Below the pieces are notes generated by a model. It had not been told where the DNA came from, did not search any database, and saw only the letters and a program-made list of their open reading frames with translations. A stretch of 64,000 bases of DNA from contig NZ_JAKIKX010000006.1 in assembly GCF_023283925.1 (NCBI RefSeq), positions 177,980-241,979 of the forward strand, given 5' to 3'. Origin of the DNA: Shewanella marisflavi. GTDB taxonomy: Bacteria; Pseudomonadota; Gammaproteobacteria; Enterobacterales; Shewanellaceae. Of the stretch, positions 16,965 through 26,212 are shown in pieces. Position 1 is the stretch's first letter. Every line of letters begins with the position of its first letter. The position numbers were made by a program, and so were the translations under genes.

Positions 16965-18929
16965 TTAAAGCTTCAGGTTCTCTTTGAGGAAGCTCATCAT
17001 CTGACGGTAATATTTGGCCCTATGCTCGTCGTTATAGAAGCCGTGGCCTTCATCGTCCATTACCAGCTTCTCATAAGGGTAGTTATGCTTCTTGAGCCCC
17101 TCTTCCAGCGCTTCTAGCTGTTCGATTGGCGCTCTATCATCTTCACCGCCATGCACCAAAAGCAAGTTGACCTTAAGCTTATCGACGTTTTTGCTAGGAG
17201 ACATCTGGGTCAGCATGGCTTGGCTTTCACCCAGTACCTGCTTGAGATAACGCTCACCCGCGCGGCGACCTTGTACGTCCCCTTCGCTGAACATCAAATC
17301 AAGATCATAGACACCGGCGAAACCTATGGCGCATTTAAACAGATCGGGCGCCAGGATAGGGCTCTGCAGTGCTGAATAGCCACCGAAGCTGCCACCTACG
17401 ATGCAGATCCTCTCTTTGTCGACTATGCCTTGTTCGATGACATACTTAGTGGCATCGATAATGTCGTACTGGATCTCTGTGCCCCATTTCTGATGACCGG
17501 CATGTTCAAACGCCTTGCCGTAACCGCCCGAACCGCGAAAGTTCACTTGCAACACGGCAGCGCCTTGACTGGCGATCAATTGGTTTTGGTCGTCAAAGCC
17601 CCACCAGTCCCTTGGGCCGTGCGGACCGCCGTGAGGATTGACCACAAGCGGAAGGTTCTTGGCTTCTTTGCCATAAGGTAATGTGAGATAACCGTTGATC
17701 ACTAAGCCGTCTCTTGCGGTAAAGCTGATTGGCTTCATTTCGGCCATCTTATCGGGGTCTAACCATTTCTTTTGTGACACTAAGTATTCGAGCTTTTTGT
17801 TGTCGGCATCGAAGATGTAGTAATCACCAGGATTTCTATCGTTGAAGGCCTTGATAATCAGCTTACTCATGTCATTGGTTTGGCTGACGAGATGAACTTG
17901 ATGGCCAGGTAATGCTCCCAATAATTGTTTCAGCGTCTTGGAAAGCGCTTCTTCTTTGTCGACAAATTCATAAGTGGGGTAGCCATTTTCATACTCTACC
18001 GCATAAAGTTTTTTGTTGACGCGGTTTATCCATACGTTACTTGGGTCAACAGCTTTGTCTTGGCTAATGAGGCGCTTAGTGCCACTCTTGATGTCCACTA
18101 AATAAACACCTTTTGGCTGACCATTTTCGCTGCCTAGCACATAGACGCTGTTCTCATCATCGCCAAAGGCGATAGGGCTCATATCGTCGAGGTTTAGGTT
18201 AAGTTTGTCTGTGTCTACCCACTCGTTGTCTTTACGGTAGTAGAGGCTCGATGAAATATAGTCGCGAGTGCCACTAACGAAGCGAATTTCACCATCGTGA
18301 TCGGGGAGGAAGCGGGCGTAAGATATAGGAGCAGTAGCAATTTTCTTACGGGTTCCCTTATAGACATCGACTCGATAAACCTGTTGGAGGTTTTCTGCAG
18401 TGTTGCTTCCGCCAGAGCCCCAAGGAAGCGCCTTGATCAGCATATAACGATCGTCTTCAGGCATAGGATCGAGGATATAGGCGGTTGCCTGTATTGGTGT
18501 GTTTTTCTTAATGCGAGAACCTGTTTGCTGTTCTCCGCTGTTATAGCCAAATAGATATGTTGGTCTAGAGCCGTCGGCATTGACCGCCATGAGCTCACCG
18601 TAATAGAGAGGGTGATCGCTCCAGCCTTTTAGATATTCCTTGCTCATTACTACGCGTTCATTGTTCACCCAAACATAGTGACCCACCTGAGCATTGTCTG
18701 GAAAGCGAACCACATTGGTCGGCTTCTTGGTTTTTGCATCAAGGATCATCAGCATATGTTTACCATCATGTGAAGTGATGGCGCTGAGGTAGTCTCCGTC
18801 GGGTGAGATCTGCACATTAGAGAATTCGGCGGAGCGACTAAAAAGCTCGGTAATATCTTTCTCTGTGGCAGAGGCCTGGTAACTGAAAAGGGTGAGGCAG
18901 GCTAAACTAAATGACTTAATTAATCTCAT
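16965..18929 (-). CDS. Secreted S9 family prolyl oligopeptidase-like peptidase
   Basis: Serine peptidase of the prolyl oligopeptidase clan, 654 residues. A cleavable signal peptide ends near residue 21 (LFSYQASA). A WD40/beta-propeller-like region covers about 25-390. The alpha/beta-hydrolase domain follows, with nucleophile S514 in GGSFGGYSA, acid D597 or D598 in GGEDDRAP and H629 in DEGHGFYN. Substrates are probably short peptides in the periplasm. It is a single gene with its own terminator. Similar dipeptidyl peptidase-like proteins are numerous in Shewanella, consistent with protein-based nutrition. Exact cleavage preference cannot be told. Confidence 0.9.
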   Translation of the reverse strand: MRLIKSFSLACLTLFSYQASATEKDITELFSRSAEFSNVQISPDGDYLSAITSHDGKHMLMILDAKTKKPTNVVRFPDNAQVGHYVWVNNERVVMSKEYLKGWSDHPLYYGELMAVNADGSRPTYLFGYNSGEQQTGSRIKKNTPIQATAYILDPMPEDDRYMLIKALPWGSGGSNTAENLQQVYRVDVYKGTRKKIATAPISYARFLPDHDGEIRFVSGTRDYISSSLYYRKDNEWVDTDKLNLNLDDMSPIAFGDDENSVYVLGSENGQPKGVYLVDIKSGTKRLISQDKAVDPSNVWINRVNKKLYAVEYENGYPTYEFVDKEEALSKTLKQLLGALPGHQVHLVSQTNDMSKLIIKAFNDRNPGDYYIFDADNKKLEYLVSQKKWLDPDKMAEMKPISFTARDGLVINGYLTLPYGKEAKNLPLVVNPHGGPHGPRDWWGFDDQNQLIASQGAAVLQVNFRGSGGYGKAFEHAGHQKWGTEIQYDIIDATKYVIEQGIVDKERICIVGGSFGGYSALQSPILAPDLFKCAIGFAGVYDLDLMFSEGDVQGRRAGERYLKQVLGESQAMLTQMSPSKNVDKLKVNLLLVHGGEDDRAPIEQLEALEEGLKKHNYPYEKLVMDDEGHGFYNDEHRAKYYRQMMSFLKENLKL

Positions 18930-19023
18930 ATAACATCCTTGTACGTACTCTTGTTATAGATTTGTTGCGGGTGAGGGTAAAGCAAAGGGCTGGATAGTGC
19001 AATATATCTTGTTAATATTTTTT

Positions 19024-19056
19024 CGGCGGCCAGCTAGTTGCAGGCCGCTGTTTTTA
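19024..19056 (+). terminator. Plus-oriented terminator-like hairpin
   Basis: GCGGCC (19026-19031) and GGCCGC (19043-19048) pair around an AGCTAGTTGCA loop and are followed by TGTTTTTATT on the plus strand. Both neighbours, slmA and the S9 peptidase gene, lie on the minus strand, and on that strand the stem is followed by A residues. It could stop antisense transcripts; function uncertain. Confidence 0.45.
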
Positions 19057-19066
19057 TTAGGTTTAG

Positions 19067-19660
19067 TTAACTCTGAAGTAGCTGTTGCTGAATGAATTGC
19101 CACTGCTCGGCGAAGTGTTCTGTAGGCTTGTTTTTAAAGTCGCTGCGAACGAATTGGGCGATGCGGCCTTCGGCCACCGCCAGTAACAAGTTAGCCAGAA
19201 TGGCTTCGTCCAGGTTAAAGCCTTTGCCTTCCCTTAGGGTCTTCTCTCTCAATATCTGCTTTAGATGGGTCTCCACCTTGGAAAAGATCTGTCCGGTACG
19301 ATTACGTAAGCGCTCATTTTCTCCCAGTAGGGCATCGCCATTGAGTACACGGGAGATCCCAGGGTTGCGCTCAGCAAACACCAATAGGAGTTGCAGCAGT
19401 AACTGGCAGCGTCTCATGGTGTCTTTCTCCTCATCCATGATGAGGTTGATGCGCGACAGCAGTGATTCTTCGATGAAGTCGATCAGCCCTTCAAACATTC
19501 TGGCCTTGCTGGGAAAGTGACGGTAAAGCGCCGCCTCAGAGACCCCTACTTCAGCAGCGAGCTTTGCCGTGGTGATCCTTTGTCCTGGGCTGGTCTCTAG
19601 CATGGTAGCGAGGCATTGTAGAATGTGTTCACGTCGGTTGATTTTGGGGCTTGCAGCCAT
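19067..19660 (-). CDS. slmA: Nucleoid occlusion factor SlmA (TetR family)
   Basis: DNA-binding FtsZ antagonist that prevents Z-ring formation over the nucleoid. The 197 residues match E. coli SlmA (198). The TetR helix-turn-helix is at about 28-50 ([22 protein letters not shown]), and the C-terminal helices include the conserved [28 protein letters not shown] precedes the ATG. It follows dut by 139 bases in the same direction, and the order coaBC-dut-slmA is conserved in gammaproteobacteria. Its target FtsZ is encoded 37 kb away in this window. Confidence 0.95.
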   Translation of the reverse strand: MAASPKINRREHILQCLATMLETSPGQRITTAKLAAEVGVSEAALYRHFPSKARMFEGLIDFIEESLLSRINLIMDEEKDTMRRCQLLLQLLLVFAERNPGISRVLNGDALLGENERLRNRTGQIFSKVETHLKQILREKTLREGKGFNLDEAILANLLLAVAEGRIAQFVRSDFKNKPTEHFAEQWQFIQQQLLQS

Positions 19661-19762
19661 CTAAGTATCCTTTACTCAATTACTACAGGAGCCGATGGGC
19701 ACACTAATAGGTGTAGTCCATGACTCTCTAATTATTTTGTGCGGCGGTATTTGGCGTTCGCG

Positions 19763-19807
19763 TGCCGGGCTATCCAATATCTGGCTATCTAAGGCCTGGT
19801 TATCGAG
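19763..19807. repeat. Three degenerate 15-bp tandem repeats at the 3' end of dut
   Basis: Contiguous units at 19763-19777, 19778-19792 and 19793-19807 share nnnCnGGnTATCnAn. The third unit contains the dut stop codon. The array looks like decayed microduplication; no function is evident. Confidence 0.5.
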
Positions 19808-20258
19808 TGCCTGAGTGGCCGAAGCCGCCTTCGCCGCGATCTGAGCTGTCGAACTCATCGACCAGTTTAAATTCGGCTTGGACGACGGGGACAAACACCA
19901 GTTGCGCCAGGCGATCACCTATCTCTAGGGTGAAAGGCTCACTGCTGCGGTTCCAACAAGAGACCATGAGCGGGCCTTGATAATCGGAATCGATAAGGCC
20001 AACCAGGTTACCCAGCACTATGCCCTGTTTGTGGCCCAAGCCTGAGCGCGGCAGAATGACGGCCGCTAAGCTAGGATCGGCCACATGGACAGCTATTCCC
20101 GTAGGGATCAGTTTGGTCTCGCCCGGCTGAATCACCATAGTGGTTTCTATCATGGCACGCAGATCCATGCCGGCACTGCCTGGGGTGGCATAGGCTGGCA
20201 GGGGAAATTGTGAGCCGATACGAGAATCGAGGATCTTGAGTTCTATAGGGGTCTTCAT
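19800..20258 (-). CDS. dut: Deoxyuridine 5'-triphosphate nucleotidohydrolase (dUTPase)
   Basis: Hydrolyses dUTP to dUMP and pyrophosphate, keeping uracil out of DNA and feeding thymidylate synthesis. All five trimeric dUTPase motifs are present: [44 protein letters not shown] and the C-terminal GGFGHSGTR arm. Length 152 is typical. The ATG overlaps the coaBC stop (ATGA), so translation is coupled. Confidence 0.97.
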   Translation of the reverse strand: MKTPIELKILDSRIGSQFPLPAYATPGSAGMDLRAMIETTMVIQPGETKLIPTGIAVHVADPSLAAVILPRSGLGHKQGIVLGNLVGLIDSDYQGPLMVSCWNRSSEPFTLEIGDRLAQLVFVPVVQAEFKLVDEFDSSDRGEGGFGHSGTR

Positions 20259-21451
20259 GCTGTCTTCATCTGCTGTGCGATTAGGGTGAGTAATTGCTTG
20301 GCTAGGGTGTATTTGTCGGTAGCGGGCAGCTCGTATTGGCCATTGGGCCAGAATACCTTAAGGGCGTTGGCGTCGCTGTTAAAGCCTAACGCCGGATCAG
20401 ACACGTCGTTAGCGGCGATCATATCCAGCTTCTTTCGCGTCAACTTATCCTTGGCGTAATGCTCGACATCCTGTGTCTCTGCGGCAAAACCTACGGTAAA
20501 GGGGCGAGCCTCATGGGCCGCGACCGTGGCTAAGATATCAGGATTGCGCACAAGCGCAAGTGACATCTCAGTCGAGGATTTTTTAATTTTCTCGTCGGCA
20601 ATATCCGCGGTGCGATAGTCGCAGACAGCCGCACAGCCGATGAAGATATCGCAGTGGTGTACTTGCTCCATCACGGCGTCAAGCATCTCCTGAGTAGAGC
20701 CGACATTGAGACGATTGACATTCATCGGTGTCTCTAAGTTCACAGGCCCTGTCACTAAGGTGACCTTGGCGCCCATCTCGGCTGCGGCTCTGGCCAGGGC
20801 AAAGCCCATCTTGCCTGAGCTGTGGTTGGAGATGTAGCGCACGGGATCGATAGCTTCGCGGGTAGGGCCTGCGGTGAGCAGTAGCGATACCCCCTGAAGC
20901 AGTTTAGGGGCAAAGAAGTGTTCGACGCGTTCAGCGATAACCAGCGGCTCTTCCATGCGTCCTGGGCCGATTTCACCACAGGCCTGACTGCCTGATGCCG
21001 GTCCCCAGATGGTGAGGCCACGTTTTCTCAGGTTATCTAGATTGTCCTGGGTAGCAGCGTTGCGATACATCTGCTGATTCATCGCCGGACAAAGCACCAC
21101 TGGCGCTTCGGTGGCTAAGCAAGTGGTAGTGATCAGCTCGTCGGCCATGCCGGCATTGATGCGGGCAATCAGATTGGCGGTCACTGGGGCTATCAGTACC
21201 ATATCCGCCCAGCGGGCAAGTTCGATATGGCCCATCGCCGCCTCAGCTGCCGGGTCAAGTAAGTCGGTGGCTATTGGGTGGCCAGAGAGCGCCTGCAGCG
21301 TCAACGGTGTAATGAACTCCTGCGCGCTTTGACTCATCACGACGCGCACATCGGCGCCGCGCTCTTTCAGGCGACGTACCAGGTCGGCAGACTTATAGGC
21401 GGCAATACCACCGCCAATTCCCAGCAATATCTTTTTGTTAGTTAGGCTCAT
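20255..21451 (-). CDS. coaBC: Bifunctional phosphopantothenoylcysteine decarboxylase/synthetase
   Basis: Catalyses two steps of coenzyme A synthesis: CTP-dependent ligation of cysteine to 4'-phosphopantothenate (CoaB, C-terminal) and FMN-dependent decarboxylation (CoaC, N-terminal). The 398 residues include the flavin site GGGIAAYK, the catalytic histidine in [11 protein letters not shown], the substrate flap [13 protein letters not shown] with its active cysteine, and the CoaB motif [15 protein letters not shown] at 21451 matches the E. coli start; a GTG at 21460 would add three residues. First gene of coaBC-dut-slmA and divergent from radC. Confidence 0.95.
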   Translation of the reverse strand: MSLTNKKILLGIGGGIAAYKSADLVRRLKERGADVRVVMSQSAQEFITPLTLQALSGHPIATDLLDPAAEAAMGHIELARWADMVLIAPVTANLIARINAGMADELITTTCLATEAPVVLCPAMNQQMYRNAATQDNLDNLRKRGLTIWGPASGSQACGEIGPGRMEEPLVIAERVEHFFAPKLLQGVSLLLTAGPTREAIDPVRYISNHSSGKMGFALARAAAEMGAKVTLVTGPVNLETPMNVNRLNVGSTQEMLDAVMEQVHHCDIFIGCAAVCDYRTADIADEKIKKSSTEMSLALVRNPDILATVAAHEARPFTVGFAAETQDVEHYAKDKLTRKKLDMIAANDVSDPALGFNSDANALKVFWPNGQYELPATDKYTLAKQLLTLIAQQMKTA

Positions 21452-21519
21452 ATTGATCACTAATCGCGTTTAATTTTGCCCGCTAACCATACCACAATCG
21501 TGTCTCGGTTGAGGATACA

Positions 21520-21533
21520 AGTTTTTAAAAACT
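21520..21533. repeat. 14-bp palindrome in the coaBC/radC divergent gap
   Basis: AGTTTTTAAAAACT is a perfect palindrome, 68 bases before the coaBC ATG and 53 bases before the radC ATG. It may be part of overlapping promoters or bind a regulator; its AT-rich simple composition makes chance possible. Confidence 0.3.
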
Positions 21534-21586
21534 AGACCATACTCTAAACCCTAGGTGTAACAAGTTGGCCACGACAAGGAGTGTTT

Positions 21587-22264
21587 ATGGCGATCAAGGA
21601 TTGGCCTCAAGGAGAGGGGCCTCGTGAAAAACTGTTGCGTAGCGGCGCCGGGCAACTCTCTGATGCCGAATTACTCGCGGTGCTGCTCAGAAACGGCCTT
21701 AAAGGCCAAAGTGCCGTATCGCTCGCCAGAGCCATGCTGAGCCACTTTGGGGGGCTAAGACCTCTGTTTACCGCTTCAATGAGTGAAATATGCCAGATAC
21801 AGGGCATAGGCCCGGTTAAATACGCCCAACTGCAGGCAGCTATTGAATTAAATAAGCGGATTGCAAAAGAAAATCTACAAAGAGGAAAGATTTTGACAGA
21901 TCCTGATTTAACTCGGGACTATTTAATGAGACAATTAGCGGATCGTGCCTACGAAGTGTTTGCCATCTTATTGCTCGATAGTCAGCATAGGGTCATTCAA
22001 TTCGTTGAACTGTTCCGTGGCACCATAGATTCAGCCTCGGTTTATCCACGTGAAGTGGTAAGCCTAGTGCTTGAGAAAAAGGCCGCAGCTGTGATTGTGT
22101 GTCACAACCATCCTTCCGGGGTGGCTGAGCCCAGTCATGCTGATCGGCGAATTACTGAGCGATTGAAATACGCGTTGGCGACTATAGATGTTTCGCTGTT
22201 AGACCATATGGTTATAGGCGATCGTGAGATAGTTTCGTTTGCAGAGAGGGGATGGATAGATTGA
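21587..22264 (+). CDS. radC: RadC family JAB/MPN-domain protein
   Basis: RadC-family protein of 225 residues. An N-terminal helix-hairpin-helix-like region includes IQGIGPVKYAQL (about 77-88). The C-terminal JAB1/MPN metalloenzyme domain carries the zinc motif HNHPSG-x8-D. The historical link to DNA repair in E. coli came from a mutation elsewhere, so the function is unsettled. AGGAG lies about six bases before the ATG at 21587. It is divergent from coaBC and upstream of rpmB, the order also found in E. coli (coaBC/radC-rpmB-rpmG). Confidence 0.93.
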   Translation: MAIKDWPQGEGPREKLLRSGAGQLSDAELLAVLLRNGLKGQSAVSLARAMLSHFGGLRPLFTASMSEICQIQGIGPVKYAQLQAAIELNKRIAKENLQRGKILTDPDLTRDYLMRQLADRAYEVFAILLLDSQHRVIQFVELFRGTIDSASVYPREVVSLVLEKKAAAVIVCHNHPSGVAEPSHADRRITERLKYALATIDVSLLDHMVIGDREIVSFAERGWID

Positions 22265-22271
22265 ATATCCC

Positions 22272-22302
22272 TTGATCTTTGATTTTAGATCCTGTATAAA
22301 AT
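22272..22302 (+). promoter_or_regulatory. Predicted rpmB-rpmG promoter
   Basis: TTGATC (22272-22277), a 17-base spacer, then TATAAA (22295-22300) preceded by TG, an extended -10. The following GCGCCC is the GC-rich discriminator type expected of stringently controlled promoters. It begins within a few bases of the radC stop. Confidence 0.6.
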
Positions 22303-22387
22303 GCGCCCTCTTTGTGTGCCTCGGGCGACGGCCATATTCGAGGTACATTAATGCTCGAGCGTTAAATTGTTTTTGGAGAAGATTGAC

Positions 22388-22624
22388 ATGTCAAGAGTAT
22401 GCCAAGTTACTGGCAAGAAGCCGATGGTTGGTAACAACCGTTCGCACGCTAAGAACGCGACTCGTCGTCGTTTTTTACCTAACCTACAGAACCACCGTTT
22501 CTGGTTAGAAGACGAAAAGCGTTTCGTACAGCTACGTGTATCTACTAAAGGTATGCGTATTATCGATAAGAAAGGTATCGAAGTTGTTGTTGCTGAACTT
22601 CGTGCCCGCGGCGAGAAGGTGTAA
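22388..22624 (+). CDS. rpmB: 50S ribosomal protein L28
   Basis: Large-subunit ribosomal protein of 78 residues, the E. coli length, starting [17 protein letters not shown] and ending ELRARGEKV. It is the zinc-free form, with a single cysteine. ATG at 22388 has TTGGAGAAG upstream. It is followed after six bases by rpmG, the usual ribosomal protein pair. Confidence 0.97.
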   Translation: MSRVCQVTGKKPMVGNNRSHAKNATRRRFLPNLQNHRFWLEDEKRFVQLRVSTKGMRIIDKKGIEVVVAELRARGEKV

Positions 22625-22630
22625 TAAACC

Positions 22631-22804
22631 ATGGCTAAAGCTAAAGGTAACCGTGAGAAGATCAAGCTAGTTTCTAGCGCTAAAACAGGTCACTTCTACA
22701 CGACTGAGAAGAACAAGCGTAACATGCCTGAAAAAATGGAGATCAAGAAATTTGATCCTGTTATCCGTCAGCACGTTATGTACAAAGAAGCGAAAATCAA
22801 GTAA
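22631..22804 (+). CDS. rpmG: 50S ribosomal protein L33
   Basis: A 57-residue large-subunit protein starting [20 protein letters not shown]. It contains no cysteine, so it is the zinc-independent (C-minus) paralog type. It begins six bases after rpmB, with translational coupling likely, and is followed by a strong terminator. Confidence 0.97.
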   Translation: MAKAKGNREKIKLVSSAKTGHFYTTEKNKRNMPEKMEIKKFDPVIRQHVMYKEAKIK

Positions 22805-22825
22805 TTCTTGATTAACGTTTTTTGG

Positions 22826-22858
22826 AAAAAGCCCCTCTTGTAGGGGCTTTTTTTTTTG
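22826..22858 (+). terminator. Terminator of rpmB-rpmG
   Basis: AAAAAGCCCCT and AGGGGCTTTTT form an 11-base stem around CTTGT, followed by a long T-run. Confidence 0.92.
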
Positions 22859-23038
22859 TGCAGAATTCATTAAAACCCCCCATAGTTTACCGCCAAAATT
22901 TCCCAGAGCTTTGCTATTTGCTCTAGGGGCGAAGTTTCTATCGCTTACACTTACCTTCGCTTGCTAAGCTCCTGATTTAAGCCTGTTCTGCTATGCTTTA
23001 TCCCAGCGTTATTCCTGTGATGAAAAATATCGCCCATA

Positions 23039-23075
23039 ATGAAAACAAATGCTTTTAATGTGAATTTAAATGCAA
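23039..23075 (+). promoter_or_regulatory. Tandem ARG boxes (ArgR operator) upstream of argA
   Basis: TGAAA-ACAA-ATGCT (23040-23053) and TGAAT-TTAA-ATGCA (23061-23074) each resemble the ArgR half-palindrome TGAAT-W4-ATTCA. Their starts are 21 bases apart, the standard spacing of paired ARG boxes (18-base boxes with a 3-base gap). A possible -10, TAATAT, follows at 23076-23081, so ArgR bound here would block RNA polymerase. The rest of the gap 22859-23139 shows no gene. Confidence 0.7.
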
Positions 23076-23139
23076 TAATATTGGCTTGTTATTCGTTTGG
23101 TGGCGATGTTGTCACATATTTATTGTTGAGGTTACGCGC

Positions 23140-24459
23140 GTGCGCACTACTGAGTTGGTCGAGGGGTTTCGTCATTCTGCTTCCTATGTGAATGCACATA
23201 GGGGGAAAACGTTTGTGGTCATGCTGGGGGGGGAGGCGCTCGCCCAGAGTCAGTTCCGCTCCATCATTAACGATATCGCCTTGCTCCATAGCTTGGGGAT
23301 CAAAATTGTCTTAGTGCATGGCGCCAGACCGCAAATCGATGAGGCGCTGGCGGCGCATAACTTGAAGCCCGAATACTATAATGGCGTACGCATCAGCGAT
23401 GAAGAATCCTTCAAGGTGATCAAACAGGTTGTAGGTGGTTTGCAACTGGACATTACCGCCCGTCTTTCCATGAGCCTGAGTAATACCCCAATGCAGGGGG
23501 CACAAATTAACGTGGTGAGTGGCAACTTCGTGATTGCTCAGCCCCTGGGCGTCGATAATGGTGTGGATTACTGCCTGAGTGGCAAGGTAAGACGCATCGA
23601 TGTAGCAGGTCTAAGACGTCAGCTGGATAACCATGGCATAGTGCTTTTAGGGCCAGTGGCGGCTTCGGTCACCGGAGAGTGTTTTAATCTGACCGCCGAA
23701 GAGGTGGCGACCCAGATTGCGGTCAAGCTTAAGGCCGATAAGATGATTGGCTTTAGCGCCAAAGAGGGGATTATAGACAGTAATGGCGAGGTGATTGCGG
23801 AGCTGATGCCTACCGACGCCCAGCGAATTTTGTCAGAACTAACCGATGAAGATAATTGGTGCGTGGGTACCCGTGCCTTTTTACAGGCCAGTATCGATGC
23901 CTGCCGTAACGGCGTGGCACGTTGTCACTTTGTCAGTTACCTCGATGATGGTGCCCTACTGCAAGAGCTGTTCTCCCGTGATGGTATAGGCACTCAGATC
24001 GTCACTGAGAGTGCTGAGCGGCTGCGCCGGGCAAGTATTGCCGATATCGGTGGTGTCCTGGATCTTATTCGTCCGTTAGAGCAAGCGGGTATATTGGTCA
24101 GACGCTCGCGCGAGCAACTGGAGATGGAAATAGAGCAGTTTATGCTGATCGAGCGTGATAGTTTGGTGATTGGCTGCGCTGCGCTTTATCCTTTCGAAGA
24201 AGATAATGCCGGTGAGTTTGCTTGTTTGGTGGTGCATCCCGATTATCGTGACGCTGACCGCGGAAGCGTATTGCTGAAAAACATCATAGGTCAGGCCAAG
24301 GTGCGCGGCTACTCTCGCTTGTTTGCGCTCACGACACGCAGCATACATTGGTTCCTTGAACATGGTTTCCAGATAGTCGATGTTGATGCCCTGCCAAATA
24401 AGAAAAAACAGCTTTACAACTATCAGCGCAAGTCGAAGATTCTTGCGTTAGATCTTTAA
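23140..24459 (+). CDS. argA: Amino-acid N-acetyltransferase (N-acetylglutamate synthase)
   Basis: Makes N-acetylglutamate from glutamate and acetyl-CoA, the first step of arginine synthesis, usually feedback-inhibited by arginine. The 439 residues align with E. coli ArgA (443). The N-terminal amino-acid-kinase-fold domain ([21 protein letters not shown]) binds arginine, and the C-terminal GNAT domain (about 290-439; [19 protein letters not shown]) is catalytic. The start is GTG at 23140, matching the E. coli [10 protein letters not shown] onset, with GAGG about nine bases upstream. An earlier in-frame start would add unconserved residues. The upstream ARG boxes indicate ArgR repression. Confidence 0.95.
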   Translation: MRTTELVEGFRHSASYVNAHRGKTFVVMLGGEALAQSQFRSIINDIALLHSLGIKIVLVHGARPQIDEALAAHNLKPEYYNGVRISDEESFKVIKQVVGGLQLDITARLSMSLSNTPMQGAQINVVSGNFVIAQPLGVDNGVDYCLSGKVRRIDVAGLRRQLDNHGIVLLGPVAASVTGECFNLTAEEVATQIAVKLKADKMIGFSAKEGIIDSNGEVIAELMPTDAQRILSELTDEDNWCVGTRAFLQASIDACRNGVARCHFVSYLDDGALLQELFSRDGIGTQIVTESAERLRRASIADIGGVLDLIRPLEQAGILVRRSREQLEMEIEQFMLIERDSLVIGCAALYPFEEDNAGEFACLVVHPDYRDADRGSVLLKNIIGQAKVRGYSRLFALTTRSIHWFLEHGFQIVDVDALPNKKKQLYNYQRKSKILALDL

Positions 24460-24473
24460 TAAATACAGATTCC

Positions 24474-24502
24474 AAAAAAACCACGCTTAGCGTGGTTTTT
24501 TT
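24474..24502 (+). terminator. Terminator of argA
   Basis: AAAAACCACGC and GCGTGGTTTTT flank a TTA loop, followed by further T residues, 14 bases after the argA stop. Confidence 0.92.
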
Positions 24503-24659
24503 ACTTCGAGATCATATCAAAGCGCTATCTTGACATAATATGTCGCCAGCCCCATAGTAATCCTAATTTCTCGAGATAAGACTTTGCGCAAGCTTGTTAT
24601 TGGCGTTTGACCTGTGGCTGTTCTTATCTTAGCAGCCATTTTTTGTAGGATACTTAAAC

Positions 24660-25199
24660 ATGGAATCTCAAATTTTTCCGCTCGCAACCTTTGATTCGGC
24701 GACCAGCATGGCATTTGTTTCACTCTTGCTTGGCATCGCCTTGGTGATAGTGTTAATCAAGGTTAAGCCCATGCCCCAAGGTGCTAAATTTGCGGCCTCA
24801 GGCATGGTGATTGCCGTACTGGGTCTATTGTCTTGGGTGTTCTTGAAGGCCCACAACGCCAATGTGCGTCTTACTCCCACAGCAATGATGGTCGATATCC
24901 CGCTTTATGGTGTTGAGTTGCCACTAGAGAGTTTATTGCCGTCTCAGGCGAGTATTATTAGCCTAGATGATGAGGATGCGCCGCAGATCAGTTACCGCAG
25001 CAATGGCGTTGGTTTACCGGGTTACCAGCTTGGTTGGTTCAAGCTGGCGAAGGTGACTAATGACACAGATAAAGCCCTGCTGTCAGTCACCAATAGCCAG
25101 CAAGTGCTGGTCCTTCCGACCACAGAGGGCTATCTGCTTCTCTTGAGTGTTGAGCGTCCCGAGGCTTTGTTATCCAGCTTGCTTACGCCGACTCTTTAA
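24660..25199 (+). CDS. PH-domain-like membrane protein
   Basis: Protein of 179 residues with two N-terminal membrane segments (about 17-34 and 44-62) and a C-terminal domain of about 115 residues. The segment NGVGLPGYQLGWFKLAKV, followed by ALLSVTNSQQVLVLPTTEGYLLLLSVERPEALL, resembles bacterial PH (bPH_5-like) domains, in which a short strand pair is followed by a helix. No enzymatic motif is seen and the role is unknown. It converges with rarD and the two reading frames overlap by 30 bases at their ends. Confidence 0.7.
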   Translation: MESQIFPLATFDSATSMAFVSLLLGIALVIVLIKVKPMPQGAKFAASGMVIAVLGLLSWVFLKAHNANVRLTPTAMMVDIPLYGVELPLESLLPSQASIISLDDEDAPQISYRSNGVGLPGYQLGWFKLAKVTNDTDKALLSVTNSQQVLVLPTTEGYLLLLSVERPEALLSSLLTPTL

Positions 25200-26057
25200 G
25201 GCCAGATCCAGGGTAAAGATCACCAGCGCACTCCAGATAAAAGCGAAGGTGATTCCTTTTTCCAGGTCGAAAGGCTCGTTAAACACGCTAACGGCCATGA
25301 TAAACATGATACTGGGGCCGATATATTGAAAGAAGCCAAGCATGGATAGCGGGATACGAGTGGCAGCGCCCGCAAAACAGAGTAGCGGGACGGAGGTCAC
25401 TACGCCCGCTGCTAACAAAAGTAAGTTCATCTGCAGACTATTTTCCATCACGCTGATACTTTCAAGATTCGCTACCAAGTAGATCAGTGCTACTGGCACC
25501 AGTATGGCGGTTTCAACCAGTAATCCTGTTTTGGCGTCGACATTCACCTTCTTGCGCAGCAGGCCGTAAAGCCCGAAAGAAGCTGCGAGTGCCAGAGAAA
25601 CCACAGGAATCGAGCCAAATGAGATAAGCTGGATCAAGACGCCGGTAAAGGCAAGTGATACGGCGGCCCACTGCAGTTTTCGCAGTCGCTCCTGCAAGAA
25701 GATCATTCCCAGCAGCACATTAATCAAGGGGTTGATAAAGTAACCCAAACTGGCATCGAGCATATGATCATTGTTGATCGCCCAGATAAATAGCAGCCAG
25801 TTGCCGGCGATCAGAATCGAAGTGATCGCTAACACGCCCAGTTGTTTGGGTTGACGAAACAGCGCCCTTAACTTGGCAAAGCCGCCGATAAACTGCATCA
25901 ACACTAGCATGAACACAAAAGACCATAGCACGCGGTGTAGCAAGATCTCTGTCGCCGAAACATGATCTAGCAGTTTAAAATACAGAGGAGCAAAGCCCCA
26001 AAAGCAGTAGGCGCAGATGGCTAGCACTACCCCTTTACGATACTCGATGTCAGCCAT
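25170..26057 (-). CDS. rarD: RarD, EamA (DMT) family transporter
   Basis: Inner-membrane transporter of the drug/metabolite superfamily, 295 residues with about ten hydrophobic segments. It shares long blocks with E. coli RarD, including ILIAGNWLLFIWAINNDHMLDASLGYFINPL and the C-terminal GFFQYIGPSIMF. The substrate is unknown; the chloramphenicol link of the name is weak. In E. coli the order is rarD-yigI-pldA-recQ. Here rarD, a yigI-like gene and recQ are kept but pldA is missing. Confidence 0.92.
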   Translation of the reverse strand: MADIEYRKGVVLAICAYCFWGFAPLYFKLLDHVSATEILLHRVLWSFVFMLVLMQFIGGFAKLRALFRQPKQLGVLAITSILIAGNWLLFIWAINNDHMLDASLGYFINPLINVLLGMIFLQERLRKLQWAAVSLAFTGVLIQLISFGSIPVVSLALAASFGLYGLLRKKVNVDAKTGLLVETAILVPVALIYLVANLESISVMENSLQMNLLLLAAGVVTSVPLLCFAGAATRIPLSMLGFFQYIGPSIMFIMAVSVFNEPFDLEKGITFAFIWSALVIFTLDLALKSRRKQAG

Positions 26058-26212
26058 AGCTTAGGATTTCAAAAAGATGAAGGAGAGGCATTGTAGGCGC
26101 CTGGAGGGTCTGACTCAAGCGGCGATGGGGATTCTTTGTGGGAGTTCTGTGTAGTGGTCATTTGCCAGCGAGTATCGCTAGCTTGACAGTTCATTCTAGG
26201 ACTCCCTTGTCG

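Noticed and set aside
19676..19918. An 80-codon minus-strand frame across the dut 3' end
   Set aside because: It overlaps dut out of frame and is largely made by the 15-base repeats; no start signal or homology is apparent.
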